Notes: a model not told the origin generated them from the letters alone. A stretch of 64,000 nt of DNA from Croceicoccus marinus (GCF_001661675.2 NZ_CP019603.1:124001-188000), one strand, 5' to 3'. Shown: positions 26,930-36,425, counted from the stretch's first letter. Numbers and translations are program-made.

Positions 26930-29107
26930 ATGAGTGAAAGCGCAAAGAGCAAAACCATGCGACACATCAAGCTGGACAAGGGCGCCGACGGCGTCGCCGT
27001 TCTCACACTCGACAATGCCGATGAGAGCATGAACGTCGTTTCGGCCGAATGGCTCGAAGACATGAATGCCGCAATTGCAGAGCTGCGCGACGACGAGAGT
27101 GTTACCGGCGTCATCATCGCATCGGGCAAGAAGGCCTTCATGGCGGGCGCCGACCTAAAGCTGATGGTCGCGGGTTATGAAACCATGACGCCCAAGGATG
27201 CATTTGCGTTCAGCCAGAAGGCAACGGCAATGCACCGCGCGCTGGAAACGATGGGCAAGCCGGTCGCCTGTGCCATGAACGGCCTTGCGCTTGGCGGAGG
27301 GTTCGAACTGGCACTGGCATGCCACCACCGTGTGCTGTCGGACGATCCGCGTGCCGTCGTGGGGCTGCCAGAAGTCAATCTGGGTCTTTTGCCGGGATCG
27401 GGCGGCACGCAGCGCCTGCCGCGCCTGATTGGTCGCAAGAAGGGGCTCGACCTGCTTCTTTCCGGCCGTTCGGTCGCGCCGAAGGAAGCGCTGGAACTGG
27501 GCCTCGTCGACGAAATCGCACCTATCGACCAGCTGGTCGACAAGGCGCGTCAGTGGCTGGCCACCAATCCGCCCGCAGAGCGGATATGGGACGTCAAGGG
27601 TTACGCCATTCCCGAAATGCGCGGCATGATCGTGCCCGAAGTCGCGATGGATTATTCGATCGGCGTCGCACAGGTCGCAGGCAAGCATGGCTATAATTAC
27701 CCGGCGCCCGCCGCGATCCTGTCATGCGTGTTCGAAGGCTTGCAATTGCCGATGGACAAGGCGCTTTCGGTGGAAGGCAAATATTTCGCCAAGCTGCTGA
27801 CCGATCCGGTCGCGCGCAACATCATCCGCACGACCTTCATTTCCAAGCAGGCTGCCGAAAAGGGCGCGCGCCGCCCCGAAGGCGTGCCGAAGTCGGAAGT
27901 GAAGAAACTGGGCGTACTGGGCGCGGGCATGATGGGCGCAGGCATCGCGCTTGTCGCAGCAAAGGCGGGGATCGACGTGGTGTTGATCGACCGTGATACG
28001 GCCACCGCCGCAAAAGGCAAAGGCTATAGCGAGAAAGTCTTCGGCAAGGCTGTCGAGCGCGGCAAGATGCCGCAGGACAAGGCCGATTCCGCACTTGCGC
28101 ATATCACCCCGACCGACGATTTCGCGCTGCTCGACGGATGCGATCTTGTGGTCGAGGCGGTGTTCGAGGATATGGGCATCAAGGCCGAAACCACGCAAAA
28201 GGCCGAAGCCGTCCTGCCCGAGAGCGCGGTCTTTGCGACCAATACCTCCACCCTGCCGATTTCGGAGCTTGCCAAGGCTTCCAAGCGGCCGGACCAATAT
28301 ATCGGCCTGCATTTCTTTTCGCCTGTCGATCGCATGGGACTGGTCGAAGTCATCATGGGCGAGCAGACGTCGGACGAGACGCTGGCCAAGTCGCTGGATT
28401 TCATCGCCCAGATCCGCAAGACCCCGATCGTCGTCAATGACGCGCAGGGTTTCTACACCAGTCGTGTCTTTCGCATGTTCATCTTCGAAGGCGCTGCGAT
28501 GCTGGAAGACGGCGTGGAGCCCGCAAGGATCGAGAATGCCGCGAAGGCTGCCGGTTTCCCGATCGGCCCGCTCGCCCTGCTGGACGAGGTGACGATCGAC
28601 CTGCCGGTCAAGATCCTCAAGGATGCGGAAGGCAAGGACGGGAACCTCTATACGATCGAGCGTGGCGGCAAGGTGCTCGACCGGATGCTCGAACTCGGTC
28701 GCGGCAGCCGCAAGGCCGGTGCCGGCTTCTACGAATATGCCGAGGATGGCAGCAAACATCTGTGGGAAGGTCTGGGCACGGAATTCCCGGTGTCCGACGA
28801 TCAGCCTGATCAGGAGGAACTGAAGAAGCGCTTCCTCTACTCGCAGGCCAATGAAACCGCGCAATGCCTTGAGGAAGGCGTGCTCGAAACCGCGCAGGAT
28901 GCGGATCTGGGTGCGATATTGGGCTGGGGCTTCCCGCTTTGGACCGGCGGCACGCTCAGCTATATCGACACCATCGGGATCGCAGAATTCGCAAAGGAAG
29001 CCAGCAAGCTGGCGGGCAATTACGGCGCCCGATTCGCGCCATCGAAATGGTTGCAGGACCGGGCGGCTGCAGGCACCCCCTTCTACCCACCGATCAAGGC
29101 AGGTTGA
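26930..29107 (+). CDS. fadJ: Enoyl-CoA hydratase/3-hydroxyacyl-CoA dehydrogenase fusion (FadJ-like)
   Basis: 725 residues. Residues about 10-200 form a crotonase domain: [13 protein letters not shown] (oxyanion region) and [16 protein letters not shown], with Glu in [17 protein letters not shown]. Residues about 310-500 form the NAD domain, with [14 protein letters not shown], and about 500-700 the dehydrogenase C-terminal domains, with [14 protein letters not shown]. Hydrates enoyl-CoA and oxidises the 3-hydroxyacyl-CoA; pairs with the adjacent thiolase. ATG 26930 has a weak ribosome site; 26957 is an alternative. The symbol is by homology class only. Confidence 0.95.
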   Translation: MSESAKSKTMRHIKLDKGADGVAVLTLDNADESMNVVSAEWLEDMNAAIAELRDDESVTGVIIASGKKAFMAGADLKLMVAGYETMTPKDAFAFSQKATAMHRALETMGKPVACAMNGLALGGGFELALACHHRVLSDDPRAVVGLPEVNLGLLPGSGGTQRLPRLIGRKKGLDLLLSGRSVAPKEALELGLVDEIAPIDQLVDKARQWLATNPPAERIWDVKGYAIPEMRGMIVPEVAMDYSIGVAQVAGKHGYNYPAPAAILSCVFEGLQLPMDKALSVEGKYFAKLLTDPVARNIIRTTFISKQAAEKGARRPEGVPKSEVKKLGVLGAGMMGAGIALVAAKAGIDVVLIDRDTATAAKGKGYSEKVFGKAVERGKMPQDKADSALAHITPTDDFALLDGCDLVVEAVFEDMGIKAETTQKAEAVLPESAVFATNTSTLPISELAKASKRPDQYIGLHFFSPVDRMGLVEVIMGEQTSDETLAKSLDFIAQIRKTPIVVNDAQGFYTSRVFRMFIFEGAAMLEDGVEPARIENAAKAAGFPIGPLALLDEVTIDLPVKILKDAEGKDGNLYTIERGGKVLDRMLELGRGSRKAGAGFYEYAEDGSKHLWEGLGTEFPVSDDQPDQEELKKRFLYSQANETAQCLEEGVLETAQDADLGAILGWGFPLWTGGTLSYIDTIGIAEFAKEASKLAGNYGARFAPSKWLQDRAAAGTPFYPPIKAG

Positions 29108-29113
29108 GCAGCG

Positions 29114-30271
29114 ATGCAGCGTACGATCTTCGAACCCGAGCACGAGCAGTTTCGCGACAGCGTTCGCAAGTTCATGCAAACGGAAGTCGGACCCAATGCA
29201 GACCGCTGGCGCGAGGCCGGCATCGTCGACCGCGAAGTCTATCTCAAGGCTGGCGAGCAGGGCTTGCTATGCGTGTTCGCGGACGAGAAATACGGCGGTG
29301 CGGGGATCGAGGATCTGCGCTTCGACCAGATCATAATCGAAGAAAACATGCGCTACGGCGACATCGGGTTCTATATCAACCTGCACAACGATCTGGTCGC
29401 GCCCTACATCCATAAGCTCTGCAACGACGAACAGCGGGACCGGTTCATGCCCGGAATCGTGTCGGGCGAGACGATCCTGGCGGTAGCCATGACCGAACCT
29501 TCGACCGGCAGCGATCTTGCGGGCATGAAGACCCGTGCGGTCGAGAGCGGCGATCACTGGGTATTGAACGGGGCCAAGACCTATATTTCCAACGGCATCC
29601 TCGGCGATCTGATCGTCGTGGCGGCGCGCACCGATCCTGACAAGCCGCACGGCATTAGCCTGTTCCTTGTCGAACGGGGGATGGAAGGGTTCGAACGGGG
29701 CCGCAAACTCGACAAGATGGGGCTGAAGTCGCAGGATACGGCAGAGCTGTTCTTCAACGATGTGAAGGTGCCCAAGGCAAACCTGATCGGCGAGGCCGGG
29801 CAGGGTTTCAAATATCTTGCCCGGATGCTGGCGCAGGAACGACTGATCGCGGCCATCGGCTTCATGGCGACCGCGCAGACGGCGTTTGATCTTACGCTCG
29901 AATATGTGAAGGAACGGCGCGCGTTCGGGAAGCCCATCGGGGCGTTCCAGAATACGCGGTTCAAGATGGCCCAGATGCGTGCCGAACTCGACATGGCGCA
30001 GACGTATGTCGACCAATGCGTCATGTTGCTCAATGACAAGAAGCTGACCGCAGAAGATGCCTCGGCCGCGAAGCTTCTGACGAGCGAGCTGGAAGGGCGG
30101 GTCATGGACAGCTGCTTGCAATTGCATGGCGGCGCCGGGTACATGGAAGAATATCGCATCAGCCGCATGTACACCGATGCCCGCATCAGCCGCATTTTCG
30201 CGGGCACGAGCGAGATTATGCTGGAAATCATCGGTCGAGGTATCGGCCTGGACGAACGTAAGATGAACTGA
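29114..30271 (+). CDS. Acyl-CoA dehydrogenase
   Basis: 385 residues. AMTEPSTGSDLAGMKT is the FAD/substrate signature, GAKTYISNG follows, and LQLHGGAGYMEEYRISRMY plus IFAGTSEIM end the C-terminal domain. The catalytic base is not at the YEGT position; instead AQERLIAA carries Glu242, the site used by long-chain and isovaleryl-CoA dehydrogenases, which often take branched substrates. Electrons go to EtfBA. It begins 6 bases after the FadJ-like stop. Confidence 0.95.
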   Translation: MQRTIFEPEHEQFRDSVRKFMQTEVGPNADRWREAGIVDREVYLKAGEQGLLCVFADEKYGGAGIEDLRFDQIIIEENMRYGDIGFYINLHNDLVAPYIHKLCNDEQRDRFMPGIVSGETILAVAMTEPSTGSDLAGMKTRAVESGDHWVLNGAKTYISNGILGDLIVVAARTDPDKPHGISLFLVERGMEGFERGRKLDKMGLKSQDTAELFFNDVKVPKANLIGEAGQGFKYLARMLAQERLIAAIGFMATAQTAFDLTLEYVKERRAFGKPIGAFQNTRFKMAQMRAELDMAQTYVDQCVMLLNDKKLTAEDASAAKLLTSELEGRVMDSCLQLHGGAGYMEEYRISRMYTDARISRIFAGTSEIMLEIIGRGIGLDERKMN

Positions 30272-30300
30272 CGCGGGCCTCCCGGGGGCAATGGCAGGGG

Positions 30301-30333
30301 GTGTAAATCTAGTTCCTGTCCAAATGATTACAC
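30301..30333. promoter_or_regulatory. Inverted repeat upstream of ribB-like gene
   Basis: GTGTAA (30301-30306) and TTACAC (30328-30333) are perfect 6-bp arms 21 bases apart, and the match continues one base-gap inward (ATC/GAT). It lies in the 81-base gap before GTG 30353. The gap looks too short for a full FMN riboswitch and none of its motifs was recognised. It could be an operator or a loose RNA hairpin. Confidence 0.35.
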
Positions 30334-30352
30334 GCGTCAATGGAGAGGGCAG

Positions 30353-31459
30353 GTGATTGCAACCATCGCTGAGATCGTCGAGGAAGCGCGCAACGGTCGC
30401 ATGTTCATCCTTGTCGATGACGAGGATCGGGAAAACGAGGGCGACCTTATCATTCCCGCTCAGATGGCGACGCCTTCCGCCATCAATTTCATGGCCACGC
30501 ACGGTCGGGGCCTGATCTGCCTCGCACTTACCAGCCAACGGGTCGAACATCTTGGCATCGATCTGATGAGCAGCCAGAACCGTACGCGGCATGAAACCGC
30601 TTTCACCGTTTCGATCGAGGCGCGGGAGGGTGTGACAACGGGCATTTCGGCAGCCGACCGCGCTCGCACAATTGCCGTTGCAGTCGATAGCGGGAAGGGT
30701 GCTGCGGACATCGTAACTCCGGGTCACGTGTTTCCACTGGTCGCGCGCGAGGGCGGGGTTCTTGTGCGGGCTGGCCATACAGAGGCCTCGGTCGATATCT
30801 CCCGGCTCGCGGGGCTCAATGCCTCTGCTGTCATATGCGAAATCATGAACGACGACGGCACGATGAGCCGGATGGACGACCTTGTCGTCTTTGCCAAGAA
30901 ACACGAACTCAAGATCGGAACGATCCGTGACCTAATCGCCTATCGACGCGAACATGATCACTTGATCGAGCGGCGCACCGAGCGCGTGTTTTCGAGCCAG
31001 TGGGGTGGAGACTGGCGGGCTATTTGCTTTTACAACAAGGCGACCAGGGAAGAAACGCTGGCGCTTGTTAAGGGCGAAATCGACCCATCGATACCAACTC
31101 TTGTCCGGATGCAGCTGCTGTCCATCTTTCCGGATGTTTTCGCTGAGACCGGGCCGCGTGAATCGCTTGTGCGACGGTCAATGGATGCCATTGCAAGACA
31201 TGGCAGCGGGGTTTTGGTCCTGATCAATCGGCCCGTCCCCGATTTCGTCAGCCGCGCCATGCGTATTGCCGGCGCGGAGAATATGGAGCGAGCGGCGGGC
31301 GTAAACACCGAACAGCGCGATTACGGCAATGGCGCGCAGATCCTTGCCGAGCTAGGCGTCAGGGACATGATCCTCATGACCAACAACAGCCGTTCGCTGG
31401 TGGCACTTGAAGGCTATGGCCTGTCGATCGTGGGGGAACAAAAGATCGACTGCGATTGA
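30353..31459 (+). CDS. ribB: 3,4-dihydroxy-2-butanone 4-phosphate synthase with decayed GTP cyclohydrolase II-like domain
   Basis: 368 residues. The first 200 are a complete Rib[14 protein letters not shown] (metal-binding acidic loop), [11 protein letters not shown] and [16 protein letters not shown] (catalytic His and Glu). It converts ribulose 5-phosphate to the four-carbon riboflavin precursor. The C-terminal part follows the layout of GTP cyclohydrolase II ([15 protein letters not shown]), but the zinc Cys triad and the GRG-type catalytic residues are missing, as in several alphaproteobacterial RibBA proteins. GTG start with GGAGAGGG just upstream. Its place after an acyl-CoA dehydrogenase suggests local flavin supply. 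Confidence 0.93.
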   Translation: MIATIAEIVEEARNGRMFILVDDEDRENEGDLIIPAQMATPSAINFMATHGRGLICLALTSQRVEHLGIDLMSSQNRTRHETAFTVSIEAREGVTTGISAADRARTIAVAVDSGKGAADIVTPGHVFPLVAREGGVLVRAGHTEASVDISRLAGLNASAVICEIMNDDGTMSRMDDLVVFAKKHELKIGTIRDLIAYRREHDHLIERRTERVFSSQWGGDWRAICFYNKATREETLALVKGEIDPSIPTLVRMQLLSIFPDVFAETGPRESLVRRSMDAIARHGSGVLVLINRPVPDFVSRAMRIAGAENMERAAGVNTEQRDYGNGAQILAELGVRDMILMTNNSRSLVALEGYGLSIVGEQKIDCD

Positions 31460-31536
31460 TGGAGCATCTACCGCACTTGCGCATCTCTGCGCGCCTACCC
31501 CGAAAATAGATCTCCATCGCGAGAGGATACCGCCCT

Positions 31537-32142
31537 TTGCCATGTTATGAATTCCAGGGCGTTCGGCCGGTTGTTGACGCCGCGACCTATATCCATCCCC
31601 TGGCATCGCTGATCGGCGATGTGATCGTAGGGCCCGGTTGCTATATCGGACCCGGTGCAAGCCTACGGGCCGATTTTGGGCGGATCGTCGTCGAGCGAGA
31701 TGCCAGCATACAGGATAATGCCACGATCCACGTGTCCACCCAACAGGACACCGTGATAAAACGCGGTGCCACGATCGCCCATGGCGCCGTCGTTCATGGC
31801 TGCGAAGTTGGTGAGAACTGTCTCGTCGGGATCAACTCGGTCGTTCTCGATGCAGCAATTCTTGGCCCCGAATGCCTGCTTGCGGCGATGTCGCTCGTTC
31901 CTAATGGCATGGAAGCACCCCAGCGCAGCGTCCTTATGGGTGTTCCAGCTCGCATTGTCCGAACCTTGTCCGGCGAGGAAATTTCATGGCGCAACGATGG
32001 TGACGGGGACTACCAGCTTCTTACGCGCGAAGCACTGATCAGTCTCCGCGAGACCGAGCTGCTGCGTCAGGTCGAATCTAACCGGAAACGCACCCGGATA
32101 AAAGCTAGCGCCGTGACGCTGTCAGGCCGGTCGCTTGACTAG
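31537..32142 (+). CDS. Hexapeptide-repeat protein, PaaY/gamma-carbonic-anhydrase-like
   Basis: 201 residues. A left-handed beta-helix is shown by imperfect hexapeptides around LIGDVIVGPGCYIGPGAS and IVVERDASIQDNATIHVS; IAHGAVVHGCEVGENC has the His residues that bind zinc in gamma-carbonic anhydrases. PaaY members are thioesterases/housekeeping proteins of CoA pathways. The only supported start is TTG 31537, with GAGAGG 9 bases upstream; the frame is closed by TAG at 31507. Its TAG stop lies in the CTAG repeat at the left end of the IS701-type element. Confidence 0.87.
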   Translation: MPCYEFQGVRPVVDAATYIHPLASLIGDVIVGPGCYIGPGASLRADFGRIVVERDASIQDNATIHVSTQQDTVIKRGATIAHGAVVHGCEVGENCLVGINSVVLDAAILGPECLLAAMSLVPNGMEAPQRSVLMGVPARIVRTLSGEEISWRNDGDGDYQLLTREALISLRETELLRQVESNRKRTRIKASAVTLSGRSLD

Positions 32143-33535
32143 CACTACTTTGGCAAAAGTGTAATTGGATTGGCACGCAGGGAGCATCCGCAATGGGGGC
32201 ATTGCGTTTGCGGCAGCCGTGACAGGTGGTCAAGGATCGCTCGGCGTACCGCTGGCGGGCTGGGTCGCGGCGGCGGCCCGAGAAGTCTTTTTTCGTCCCG
32301 CCTGAGCGACCCGGCGGCTTTGCAGGAAGGCATAGGCCATCATCGTCAACAAGGCGTGACGTTGGAGCCTTGTCCACAATCGGCCCTCAAAGTGGTCAAG
32401 GCCGAGTTCCTTGAGTTGCTGATGGGCCTGTTCGCATATCCAGCGCACCTTGATCCCGCCGGCCAGAATCTTGATTGAGGTATCGGCAGGCAGGTTCGAT
32501 AGATAGAATTGGCGTTCACCATTCGAACGATGCTCGCCTAACAGCCAGGCTTCCTCGCCCGGCATATGCTGGGCTGCGGCGGAACCGATCCGCTGAGGCG
32601 CACCATCGGCAGTCCGGACACGCAAGGCGGCGAAGCGCGCAGTCAGGCGCCCCTTCGCGTCTTCGAGCATGGCGTATGCGGCCCAGAATTTGACATCGGG
32701 GAAATGCCGGCTAGCCGGGCGGCCACGGCCTGCTACAGTAAAGGCAAGCTGCACATCGAATAGGTAAACCTTTTGGTGCCGGGAAACCCCAACGGCCCAG
32801 GGATGCCCGCGTGCGCTCAGCGCCTGGCCGGAACGGAGCAGACAGCCCGTAGCCGGCATCGGCCAGTACACAGCCGAAACGAACTCCGGCAGCGATGTCG
32901 CGATCGATCTCCTCAATCGCGATCTCGGGCTTGGTGCGATACTCACACAAAAAGCCTAGGGCACGCCAGCCTTACCCACTGGCGCAATATCGCTCGTCTA
33001 GCTTTCCGGCAGGGACAACCGTAAGCTCGGCTTAACCGGAACTTCGCCCGAGGCGAGTGTCACCTAAACCAGCGTCTGGCAGTACGCGTTCTTGCCCAGC
33101 GCCGTGTCGTACTGCGGCGCGACGCCGACCGGGGCCTTGCCTTTCTTCGGCAGGGCGGTGTCGTCGATGATCAGCCAGGCTCCGTCACCACCGACAAGTT
33201 CTTCCGCCTGGCTCCACAAGATCGCTTCCAGCGGGCGCTGTCCCAAAGACCTGCTCCGATGAAGTGATGCAACCGGTCATAGGCGATGGAATCCAAGCGA
33301 GCCGCCATTGGCTGGATGCTCTTGCGATCACCCGGCCAATCAGACCGGCGATATAGGCCGGACACATCCGTCGCCTTGTCTCGTTACCCAGCCCTCCCAG
33401 ATATGGTGCGAGCCAACGCTCCTGATCCGCCCGCCAGTCCTCGACCATCGCCAGCCTCCACGAAAGCAGGCTCCCTATGAATCACGCACCTTGCCTCGGG
33501 GGGGGGGCAAAAGTCATACTTCTGCCAAAGTAGTG
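32143..33535 (-). mobile_element. IS701-family insertion sequence, decayed
   Basis: A 1393-base element bounded by 18-bp terminal inverted repeats with one mismatch: CACTACTTTGGCAAAAGT at 32143-32160 and the complement of CACTACTTTGGCAGAAGT at 33518-33535. CTAG flanks both ends (32139-32142 and 33536-33539), the known IS701 target duplication. The transposase inside is broken. The insertion fell exactly between two convergent genes whose TAG stops share that CTAG, so both stay intact. A run of 10 G at 33498-33507 lies near the right end. Confidence 0.9.
32145..33448 (-). pseudogene. IS701-family transposase, multiply frameshifted
   Basis: The protein can be followed across several frames. 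It starts with VEDWRADQERWLAPYLGGLG (from 33448), shifts to GDRKSIQPMAARLDSIAYD, then to AWLIIDDTALPKKGKAPVGV (catalytic Asp region), hits stops after AYCQTLV, resumes with [11 protein letters not shown] in another frame, then QKVYLFDVQ through LRRHALL-like LQRHALLTMMAYAFLQS, and ends in a third frame with RAILDHLSRLPQTQCPHCG. At least four frameshifts and several in-frame stops mean it cannot be active on its own. Confidence 0.88.
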
Positions 33536-34489
33536 CTAGTTGTCTTGGTCAGCCTGCAGCGCATTCATCACTTCAAGATGTTGGACCGAACGGTTATCTC
33601 TGTGCTGGTCGAGCGTCTCGAGAAGCTGCGACAGCAGCGATCGCAACCGATCGAGTTGCTCGGCAGAGAACGCTTTCTGAGCGTCTGCCTCCATCGCCTT
33701 GGCCTTTGCGAAAAGCCCGATCATTGTCTCGCGACCGGCTTTTGTCAGAGCGATGCGCGCATCCTTTGCCAGCTCAATATGCCCGTCGGTCACCAGCCTT
33801 TGAATGTCGTCTTCCGTCCATTGCCAGCCTGACGCCTCCAATATGGAGTTCACCTCCTCGACAGTAGCCGCCCCCCCCTGCATCAGCACCGAGAGCGCGT
33901 AGTGATCGACCTGTGACAGGCCAAGTCCACTAGCCTCGAGCCGGACATCGTCGGTGAGCATGAAATAAGCGCGCGCGATGAGATAGTTGAGGTCGCGCCG
34001 ATTTTGGCCGCCGCCGCCGGGGAACGTCTTGCGCGCATATTTCCCCCGGTGGAACAACAGAGGCTCCTTCTCCGACTGCTCGAGATCCAGGACTTCGCCG
34101 ACAAATATGATGTGGTCGCCGCCATCGTATCGATAGGCCGTCCGGCATTCGAAGCGCGCAGCACAATCTTGCAGGAGCGGGACTCCGCCTTCGCTCTTTT
34201 TAAATTTCATTCCCTCGAACTTGTCGATACCAGGAGTGGCGAACCGGTTCGAAAGCGATTCCTGGTCGGCGCCGAGAATATGGACAGCAAAAGCGTCCAC
34301 ACTCATGAATGCCTCAATATTTGAGGACTTTTTCGCAAGGCTCCACAGTACCAGAGGCGGATCAAGTGACACCGAATTGAAACTGTTCGCAGTGAGCCCG
34401 ATATTCCGTCCATCGTGGCTCGTTGTCACGATGGTCACCCCAGTGGCGAAACTACCAAGTGCGTCTCTCAACAATTTTGAATCGATCAC
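33536..34489 (-). CDS. Flavin reductase with C-terminal MarR-like winged-helix domain
   Basis: 317 residues. Residues 1-165 are an HpaC/FMN-reductase domain: LGSFATGVTIVTT, GLTANSFNSVSLDPPLVLWSL and the DHIIFVGEVLDLE strand. Residues about 185-317 look like a MarR winged helix (LSQVDHYALSVLMQGG, DIQRLVTDGHIELAKD, ALTKAGRETM). The same two-domain layout and length occur in the C1 reductase of 4-hydroxyphenylacetate 3-hydroxylase, where the tail restrains flavin release. Supplies reduced FMN/FAD to a monooxygenase, perhaps the LLM at 18594. GTG 34489 has AAAGG upstream and is preferred to ATG 34531. An 8-G run (33871-33878) falls in the tail domain. Confidence 0.87.
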   Translation of the reverse strand: MIDSKLLRDALGSFATGVTIVTTSHDGRNIGLTANSFNSVSLDPPLVLWSLAKKSSNIEAFMSVDAFAVHILGADQESLSNRFATPGIDKFEGMKFKKSEGGVPLLQDCAARFECRTAYRYDGGDHIIFVGEVLDLEQSEKEPLLFHRGKYARKTFPGGGGQNRRDLNYLIARAYFMLTDDVRLEASGLGLSQVDHYALSVLMQGGAATVEEVNSILEASGWQWTEDDIQRLVTDGHIELAKDARIALTKAGRETMIGLFAKAKAMEADAQKAFSAEQLDRLRSLLSQLLETLDQHRDNRSVQHLEVMNALQADQDN

Positions 34490-35088
34490 TGTTTGCCTTT
34501 CGCCTCGTGGAAGGTGCCTGCCGCCCCGCATTCAAATAAACTCTACAGACCCCTCCCGCTCTTCCACCTTCCTAGGGATAGGAACCGGTTAGCCCACGGT
34601 GTCGAAGGACGGACTATGCGGTTCGAAATTGAACAAAGGTCTCGACAACTTCGTCGGACTGTAATGCTGGTCGAGTCGAGCGTCGTTGACGTGATGAAAT
34701 CTCATGCAAAAGCTGCCCACATTTCACCCGCTGCAAGGCGCTTCACGGTCCGGCCGCCGGGACCGGACCCTAAGCGCCTTCTAGTTCAGCGGCCACACTG
34801 GACAAGGCAACCGGCATAATTGGAAAAGAGGAAAGCTTAGCTGGACACCCGCAACAACTCTGATTTTGGCCGCGTGATTGGGCGGCTTGAAGTCCGTAGC
34901 GTGTGGAGTGCCATTTCATGACGGCGCTGGGCCTTCTGAGGTTGTATTTCCGTCGCTGGTCAGCCCGATTCCTGCATTTCAAGCGCACCTATCTTGTGGC
35001 TGCCGCCGCTCGTGGACCGATGCCCGCCTCAGATCTCCTTGGCAGCGCTCTCCAACAAACCCCGTTTACATCTTTTCTAATGTGTCGC
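34490..35088. other. 599-base stretch without a supported gene
   Basis: Lies upstream of the flavin reductase and downstream of the minus-strand SDR. Several frames are open for 60-120 codons on both strands, but none shows a family resemblance, and base use is unlike the neighbouring genes. It should include the flavin-reductase promoter. Possibly scrambled remnant DNA of the mobile zone. Confidence 0.5.
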
Positions 35089-35877
35089 TCATCGAGGACG
35101 CCGATATGGGAGGGCCGCAAGCCGGCTCGTCAACGATCGGGGGAGAGTCCTGCTCGCCAAATATGTGAGCCGGTTGCCAATCCCCGGTATAGCGAAGGAT
35201 TGCCGATGAACCAGAGCGTGGCATGCATAGGCCGCGCACCGGTCCACGTCCATCAGGCCCAACCTCCCCCACTTTAAATCGCTTACGGCAGCCATGTCGG
35301 TGTCGATTCCGCCGGGTGCAAAAGATCCAACGCTCACTCCCGTCCCGGCAAGCTCGACGGAGAGCGCCCGCATGAGGTTGCTGACATAGGCTTTGGAAGC
35401 GCCATAGACCGCTTGGAAAGGTACGGAGGTTTCGCCCGCTAGGCTCGAAACCGCAATTATTGACGATTCAAATGGCTGCTGCCTGAAGATTGCAATCAGG
35501 CCTGTGAGCAAATCCGTGAAGCTGAGTATATTTGTCTCAATTACCTCGGCATAGGCGTCGGCTCGGCTAGCATCAAATGGTCCGAAGCTGGTCAGGTCAG
35601 CAACCAACAAAGCAGCCGTTACCTTCAATTCAGCGACCTTGGCCGCAATTTTCTCTCTGCCCTCGATTTCACGTTGATCAGTCACTATGATCTCGCACGG
35701 GATATGGAACCGTTCATCAATTTCGGCCTGTAGCTCGCTCAAGTTGTCAAGTCTCCTGCCAACAATCAATGGCTTGGCCTGGTACCACTCCGCCAATCGA
35801 AGGGCGGACGCTCTGCCCAGACCGGCCGAAGCACCTGTAACCAGCACCCACGAGTTCTTGATTGGCAGCGGTTTCAC
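35089..35877 (-). CDS. SDR-family oxidoreductase
   Basis: 262 residues. VLVTGASAGLGRASALRLAE is the coenzyme loop, LIVGRR a basic NADP-type end of beta-2, and SSLAGETSVPFQAVYGASKAYV holds the active Ser and Tyr-x3-Lys. The NAG motif is replaced by VADLTSF, an atypical feature. GTG 35877 is preceded by GGAGAA, which itself belongs to the tail of a serine-recombinase remnant, so the gene may have been joined to this context by recombination. Codon use is less GC-biased than in Region 1. Confidence 0.82.
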   Translation of the reverse strand: MKPLPIKNSWVLVTGASAGLGRASALRLAEWYQAKPLIVGRRLDNLSELQAEIDERFHIPCEIIVTDQREIEGREKIAAKVAELKVTAALLVADLTSFGPFDASRADAYAEVIETNILSFTDLLTGLIAIFRQQPFESSIIAVSSLAGETSVPFQAVYGASKAYVSNLMRALSVELAGTGVSVGSFAPGGIDTDMAAVSDLKWGRLGLMDVDRCAAYACHALVHRQSFAIPGIGNRLTYLASRTLPRSLTSRLAALPYRRPR

Positions 35878-36425
35878 GCGTTCTCCATAGTCTCATATAA
35901 GCCGGCTATGCCGAACTTTAGGCGGGCTGCCGCTTCAGGAACAGTGACGCCCGCTGCGATATCGGGCCTGCTTCTCATAGCTTTTTTGGGTGATGGCAGG
36001 AAGATTGCCGCTCGTGTTTCCTCGTTCGCGAGCGGTCTTGAGTCCGGCATGGGTGCGTTCCCGAATCAGATTGTGCTTCAATTGGGCAAGCGAGCCGAAG
36101 ATATTGAACACCGTCATTCTGGCCGAAGAGATTGTGCCGATGGTTTCGCTGATTGAGTAGAACTCGATGCTGGACCTCTCCAGATCACCAACTTTCTTGA
36201 TCAGGTGGCTCATCGAGCGCCCGAGACAATCCAGTTTCCAGACCACCAGCGTATGACCGCTGCGCAGATCGGCAGGTGACGCGATCAGGCCAAGGCGATC
36301 GACCTTTGCCTTGATGATCGTCGAATTTTCGATCGCAACCGGCAGCGGTCAATGAGGAGAGCTGGAGCGACACGTTCGTGTCTACGGTCGAGACACGTGC
36401 ACATTCATAAGCGCCACATGCTGTC
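35874..36425 (-). pseudogene. Serine recombinase (resolvase/invertase) remnant
   Basis: Fragments in three frames. The N-terminus reads ARVSTVDTNVSLQLSSLTAA with the catalytic Ser region. The core reads VWKLDCLGRSMSHLIKKVGD and FGSLAQLKHNLIRERTHAGL, typical of Hin/Tn3-type resolvases. The tail DIAAGVTVPEAAARLKFGI is the start of the DNA-binding helix-turn-helix. The frames are broken by at least two shifts, and the tail stops at 35874, overlapping the SDR start. Inactive. Confidence 0.8.

Larger units (their letters stand above)
32139..33539. repeat. CTAG target-site duplication of the IS701-type element
   Basis: Direct repeats CTAG at 32139-32142 and 33536-33539. The left copy holds the TAG stop of the hexapeptide gene (32140-32142, plus); the right copy holds the TAG stop of the flavin reductase (33538-33536, minus). 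Before insertion one CTAG would have served both stops. Confidence 0.88.

Noticed and set aside
29267-30904. 545-codon minus-strand open frame
   Set aside because: Antisense to the acyl-CoA dehydrogenase and ribB genes, both with clear catalytic motifs.
33498-33507. G10 run as a phase-variable switch
   Set aside because: It lies inside a dead IS near its end, outside any functional frame, so a switching role is not supported.
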